Shown here: positions 6,373-9,164 of the stretch, piece by piece
Position numbering within the stretch: position 1 is the first letter of the stretch
Layout: each line of letters opens with the position of its first letter
Assembly: GCA_964604465.1 (NCBI GenBank)
Contig: CAZRYZ010000055.1
Span: 1 to 9,164 of the forward strand
DNA from: Fluviibacter sp964604465
GTDB taxonomy: Bacteria; Pseudomonadota; Gammaproteobacteria; Burkholderiales; Rhodocyclaceae
Direction of reading: 5' to 3'
Length of the DNA: 9,164 nt
Translations under genes and position numbers: made by a program
The notes under the pieces: model-generated
The model's input: the letters and a program-made list of their open reading frames with translations, nothing else
Databases searched by the model: none
Told to the model about the DNA's origin: nothing

Positions 6373-6729
6373 ATGCTCGAAAATTACTTTCCGATCCTGG
6401 TATTCGTCGCAGTCGGTCTTGCTGTGGGTCTTCTGGCCCGTCTGCTGAACCATTTTGTTGCCCCCAACAACCCTGATAGTGAAAAGCTTTCCGCCTACGA
6501 GTGTGGCTTTGAGGCCTTCGAAGATGCGCGGATGAAGTTCGATGTTCGTTACTATCTTCTGGCGATTATCTTTATCCTGTTTGATCTGGAAATCGCCTTC
6601 CTGTTCCCCTGGGCCGTTGTGATCAAGGAAATCGGCATGCATGGCTTTATTGCCATGATGGTCTTCCTGAGCATCCTGGTTGTGGGCTTTATCTACGGCT
6701 GGCGCAAGCGCGCCTTCGAGTGGGAGTAA
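6373..6729 (+). CDS. nuoA: NADH-quinone oxidoreductase subunit A
   Basis: NuoA is a small membrane subunit of complex I at the junction of the peripheral and membrane arms, next to the quinone site. The 118-residue product has three TM helices (about 5-27, 59-81, 88-110). The conserved loop SAYECGFEAF (40-49) contains the family's flexible Cys44, and the signature FDVRYYLLAIIFILFDLE (56-73) leads into TM2. The ATG at 6373 is chosen over a TTG at 6361: GGGTGA (6363-6368) can serve as its Shine-Dalgarno, and family members start this close to TM1. It is the first gene of the nuo operon, 73 nt after the tRNA. I see no convincing promoter in that gap, so nuo may be read through from upstream or use a promoter of another class. 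Confidence 0.97.
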   Translation: MLENYFPILVFVAVGLAVGLLARLLNHFVAPNNPDSEKLSAYECGFEAFEDARMKFDVRYYLLAIIFILFDLEIAFLFPWAVVIKEIGMHGFIAMMVFLSILVVGFIYGWRKRAFEWE

Positions 6730-6732
6730 GTC

Positions 6733-7212
6733 ATGTCCAAGATTCAGGGCGTACTCAATGAAGGCTTTGTCACCACGACAGCTGACAAACTGATTAATTA
6801 CTGCCGTACCGGTTCCTTGTGGCCGATGACCTTCGGTCTGGCCTGCTGTGCGGTCGAGATGATTCACGCCGGTACCGCCCGGTACGACCTTGACCGATTC
6901 GGTATGGTGTTCCGTCCCAGCCCGCGTCAGTCCGATCTGATGGTGGTGGCAGGGACGCTCACGAACAAGATGGCGCCCGCGCTGCGCAAAGTCTATGACC
7001 AGATGGCCGAACCCCGCTGGGTCGTCTCGATGGGCTCCTGTGCCAATGGTGGTGGCTATTACCATTATTCGTATTCGGTTGTGCGCGGTTGTGATCGCAT
7101 TGTGCCGGTGGACATCTATGTGCCGGGCTGCCCCCCGACTGCCGAAGCGCTGCTGTATGGCCTGATCCAGCTGCAGAACAAGATCCGTCGTACGAGCACG
7201 ATTGCTCGCTGA
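6733..7212 (+). CDS. nuoB: NADH-quinone oxidoreductase subunit B
   Basis: NuoB carries iron-sulfur cluster N2, the last electron carrier before quinone, in the peripheral arm of complex I. The 159-residue protein shows all four cluster ligands: adjacent C38 and C39 (GLACCAVEM), C103 (SMGSCANGGG) and C133 (YVPGCPPTAEAL). R61-P62 in VFRPSPRQSD lies in the quinone-chamber segment. Length and motifs are those of the short bacterial form, without an N-terminal extension. It starts 3 nt after the nuoA stop, with GGGAG (6722-6726) inside the nuoA end as Shine-Dalgarno, which indicates tight co-translation. Confidence 0.98.
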   Translation: MSKIQGVLNEGFVTTTADKLINYCRTGSLWPMTFGLACCAVEMIHAGTARYDLDRFGMVFRPSPRQSDLMVVAGTLTNKMAPALRKVYDQMAEPRWVVSMGSCANGGGYYHYSYSVVRGCDRIVPVDIYVPGCPPTAEALLYGLIQLQNKIRRTSTIAR

Positions 7213-7234
7213 TAACGGCAAGGGACCCCAGATC

Positions 7235-7837
7235 ATGACGCAAAACACACAAGCCCTCGCTGATACCCTGCAACAGGTGCTGGGTGATCGCATTGTCCGT
7301 CTCAAGCAGGCGCTCGGTGAGGTCACCATTGAAGTCGCCGCTGCTGATTACCATGCCGTTGCACTGCAGCTGCGTGATGCGGCCGGTCTCCGCTTTGATC
7401 AGCTGATCGACCTGTGCGGCATGGATTATTCGACTTATGGCGGCAAGGAATCGCACCCGCAGCGCTTTGCTGCCGTGGTGCACCTGCTATCGGTCGAACT
7501 GAATCAGCGTGTCCGTGTGCGCGTCTACGCGCCGGATGTTCAGATGCCGGTTCTGGATTCGGTCGTTGACATTTGGACAGCCGCTAACTGGTTCGAGCGC
7601 GAAGCCTTCGACTTGTACGGCATCCTGTTCTTGAACCACCCCGATCTGCGCCGTATCTTGACTGATTACGGTTTTGTCGGCCATCCGTTCCGCAAAGACT
7701 TCCCGATCTCGGGTTATGTCGAAATGCGCTACGACGATGAGCAGAAACGCGTTATTTACCAACCCGTCACGATCGAGCCGCGCGAAAACACGCCGCGTAT
7801 CGTCCGTGAAGAGACCTACGGCGAGCCGGCGCGCTAA
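7235..7837 (+). CDS. nuoC: NADH-quinone oxidoreductase subunit C
   Basis: NuoC is the 30-kDa-type subunit of the complex I peripheral arm, packing against NuoD and NuoB and carrying no cofactor. The 200-residue protein has the alpha/beta N-domain and the signature WFEREAFDLYGILF (119-132), followed by HPDLRRILTDYGF (135-147) and HPFRKDFP (150-157). The ATG at 7235 has a good Shine-Dalgarno, AAGGGA (7220-7225). A TTG at 7202 in frame would overlap nuoB and lacks support. NuoC is separate from NuoD here, unlike the fused NuoCD of enterics. Its TAA is in the same frame as nuoD, with 19 open codons between them. Confidence 0.97.
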   Translation: MTQNTQALADTLQQVLGDRIVRLKQALGEVTIEVAAADYHAVALQLRDAAGLRFDQLIDLCGMDYSTYGGKESHPQRFAAVVHLLSVELNQRVRVRVYAPDVQMPVLDSVVDIWTAANWFEREAFDLYGILFLNHPDLRRILTDYGFVGHPFRKDFPISGYVEMRYDDEQKRVIYQPVTIEPRENTPRIVREETYGEPAR

Positions 7838-7894
7838 GCGCAGGTTCATATCAACGAGACAGTACGGACCATACCGGGCATCCAGGATCGCAGC

Positions 7895-9148
7895 ATGTCA
7901 GAGATTCGTAACTACACATTGAACTTTGGTCCCCAGCACCCCTCGGCACACGGCGTGCTGCGTCTGGTGTTGGAACTGGATGGTGAAACCGTCGAACGTG
8001 CGGACCCGCATATCGGCCTGCTCCATCGTGCGACCGAAAAACTGGCCGAAACGCGCACCTGGGTGCAGTCAGTGCCCTACATGGATCGCCTCGATTATGT
8101 GTCGACCATGTGTAATGAGCATGCCTACTGCATGGCCATCGAAAAAATGCTCGGTATCGAAGTACCGGAGCGTGCCCAGTACATCCGCGTGATGTTCGAT
8201 GAGGTTACCCGTCTACTTAATCACCTTCTGTGGATCGGTTGTCACGGCCTTGACGTGGGCGCCATGACCATGGCGCTTTATACCTTCCGTGATCGTGAAG
8301 ACCTCATGGATGTCTACGAGTCGGTGTCAGGCGCCCGCTTGCATGCGGCTTACTTCCGCCCGGGTGGGGTATACCGCGATCTGCCGGAATCCATGCCCAA
8401 GTACGAAGTCTCGCGCTGGAAAGATGCCAAGCGCGTGGCGCAGCTGAATGAAAACCGTCAGGGGTCGCTGCTCGACTTCCTGGAGGACTTTACCAACCGC
8501 TTCCCGACCTATCTGGACGATTACCACAACCTACTGACCGATAACCGGATCTGGAAACAGCGTCTGGTCGGGATCGGCGTGGTCACGCCGGAACGCGCAC
8601 TGAATATGGGTCTGACCGGCGCCATGCTGCGTGGCTCGGGCATCGAATGGGATCTGCGCAAAAAGCAACCCTATGAAGTGTACGACCGGATAGACTTCGA
8701 TATCCCCGTCGGAACGAATGGGGACTCCTACGACCGCTATCTGGTGCGTATGGAAGAAATGGCCCAGTCCAACCGCATTATCAAGCAGTGTATTGCCTGG
8801 TTGCGTGCCAACCCCGGCCCGGTGATCTCCAGTGACTACAAAGTGGCGCCGCCGCCGCGTGAGTCCATGAAGACGAATATGGAAGAGCTGATTCACCACT
8901 TCAAGCTCTTTACCGAAGGGATTCATGTGCCGGAGAACGAATGCTACGCCGCCATTGAGCACCCGAAAGGCGAGTTTGGTATCTACCTGTCGTCGGATGG
9001 GGCTAACAAGCCTTATCGCATGAAGATTCGCGCCCCGGGCTTTGCCCATCTCTCGGCGCTGGAAGAGATGTCGCGCGGTCATATGATCGCTGACGTGGTC
9101 ACGATTATCGGGACCCAGGATATCGTTTTTGGTGAGGTTGACCGCTAA
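7895..9148 (+). CDS. nuoD: NADH-quinone oxidoreductase subunit D
   Basis: NuoD is the 49-kDa-type subunit, related to the large subunit of [NiFe] hydrogenases, and forms most of the quinone-reduction pocket with NuoB. The 417-residue product is of normal length. It shows the N-terminal GPQHPSAHGVLR (12-23), in which H19 corresponds by motif to the quinone-headgroup His. The signature LHRATEKLAETRTW is at 43-56, and RLDYVSTMCNEHAY (65-78) includes Y68, the probable quinone Tyr. The C-terminus ends DIVFGEVDR, as is typical. The ATG at 7895 follows AGGA (7884-7887) at 7-nt spacing. No other start codon exists between the nuoC stop and this ATG in frame. The 57-nt gap before it is the longest within this nuo run. 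Its TAA overlaps the nuoE ATG. Confidence 0.98.
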   Translation: MSEIRNYTLNFGPQHPSAHGVLRLVLELDGETVERADPHIGLLHRATEKLAETRTWVQSVPYMDRLDYVSTMCNEHAYCMAIEKMLGIEVPERAQYIRVMFDEVTRLLNHLLWIGCHGLDVGAMTMALYTFRDREDLMDVYESVSGARLHAAYFRPGGVYRDLPESMPKYEVSRWKDAKRVAQLNENRQGSLLDFLEDFTNRFPTYLDDYHNLLTDNRIWKQRLVGIGVVTPERALNMGLTGAMLRGSGIEWDLRKKQPYEVYDRIDFDIPVGTNGDSYDRYLVRMEEMAQSNRIIKQCIAWLRANPGPVISSDYKVAPPPRESMKTNMEELIHHFKLFTEGIHVPENECYAAIEHPKGEFGIYLSSDGANKPYRMKIRAPGFAHLSALEEMSRGHMIADVVTIIGTQDIVFGEVDR

Positions 9149-9164
9149 TGCTGACTCAGGAAAC
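9148..9164 (+). CDS. nuoE: NADH-quinone oxidoreductase subunit E, 5' end only
   Basis: Only five complete codons (M-L-T-Q-E) are inside the window. The ATG shares its A with the nuoD TAA (TAATG), typical of translational coupling, and GAGG (9134-9137) lies 10 nt upstream as a Shine-Dalgarno. The name rests on position: nuoE follows nuoD in bacterial nuo operons, and many NuoE proteins begin M-L. NuoE would be the 24-kDa-type subunit carrying a [2Fe-2S] cluster, but none of its ligands can be seen here. Confidence 0.7.

Noticed and set aside
7202..7234. TTG start for nuoC overlapping nuoB
   Set aside because: The ATG at 7235 has a strong Shine-Dalgarno and fits the family's usual N-terminus.
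6340..7329. A 329-codon open frame on the - strand across nuoA and nuoB
   Set aside because: It crosses several conserved genes of the opposite strand and has shadow-like composition with no known motif.
1..9164. Novel defence, mobile or biosynthetic system
   Set aside because: Every stretch is explained by conserved housekeeping genes, a tRNA and short gaps; there are no unexplained genes, repeat arrays or attachment-site duplications around the tRNA.

Overview
The window is 9.2 kb of ordinary core-genome DNA with every gene on the + strand. Gene order, the encoded tRNA and protein motifs point to a gammaproteobacterium of moderately high GC. The block rlmE-ftsH-folP-glmM-(tpiA)-secG-tRNA-Leu(GAG) is the gammaproteobacterial arrangement. 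Separate nuoC and nuoD genes rule out an enteric-type fused nuoCD. I cannot name a genus with confidence; a free-living, non-enteric lineage such as a Chromatiales-like sulfur oxidiser or relatives of Xanthomonas or Legionella would fit.

Layout: (1) 1-605, the 3' part of rlmE, whose true start lies before the window. (2) 699-2582, ftsH from a GTG start, closed by a strong intrinsic terminator at 2618-2648. (3) 2661-4896, folP and glmM as a close pair. (4) 4897-4999, a gap holding a good sigma70-like promoter and, just downstream of it, an intrinsic-terminator-shaped hairpin. (5) 5000-6299, tpiA, secG and a tRNA-Leu(GAG) with encoded CCA. (6) 6373 to the end, the start of a complex I operon: nuoA, nuoB, nuoC, nuoD and the first codons of nuoE.

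The genes serve basic cell upkeep: rRNA 2'-O-methylation (RlmE), membrane-protein quality control (FtsH), folate synthesis (FolP), the cell-wall sugar precursor GlcN-1-P (GlmM), central carbon metabolism (TpiA), protein export (SecG), leucine decoding, and NADH:quinone oxidoreduction (Nuo). No gap exceeds about 105 bases. No mobile element, CRISPR array, phage gene, toxin-antitoxin pair or defence system is visible.

I did not find an undescribed system. The points most worth a second look are regulatory or structural: a terminator-like hairpin inside the predicted tpiA leader, a terminator only 12 nt from the folP start with no visible folP promoter, an in-frame nuoC-stop-nuoD arrangement separated by one TAA and 19 open codons, and a hairpin that swallows the secG stop codon just ahead of the tRNA.
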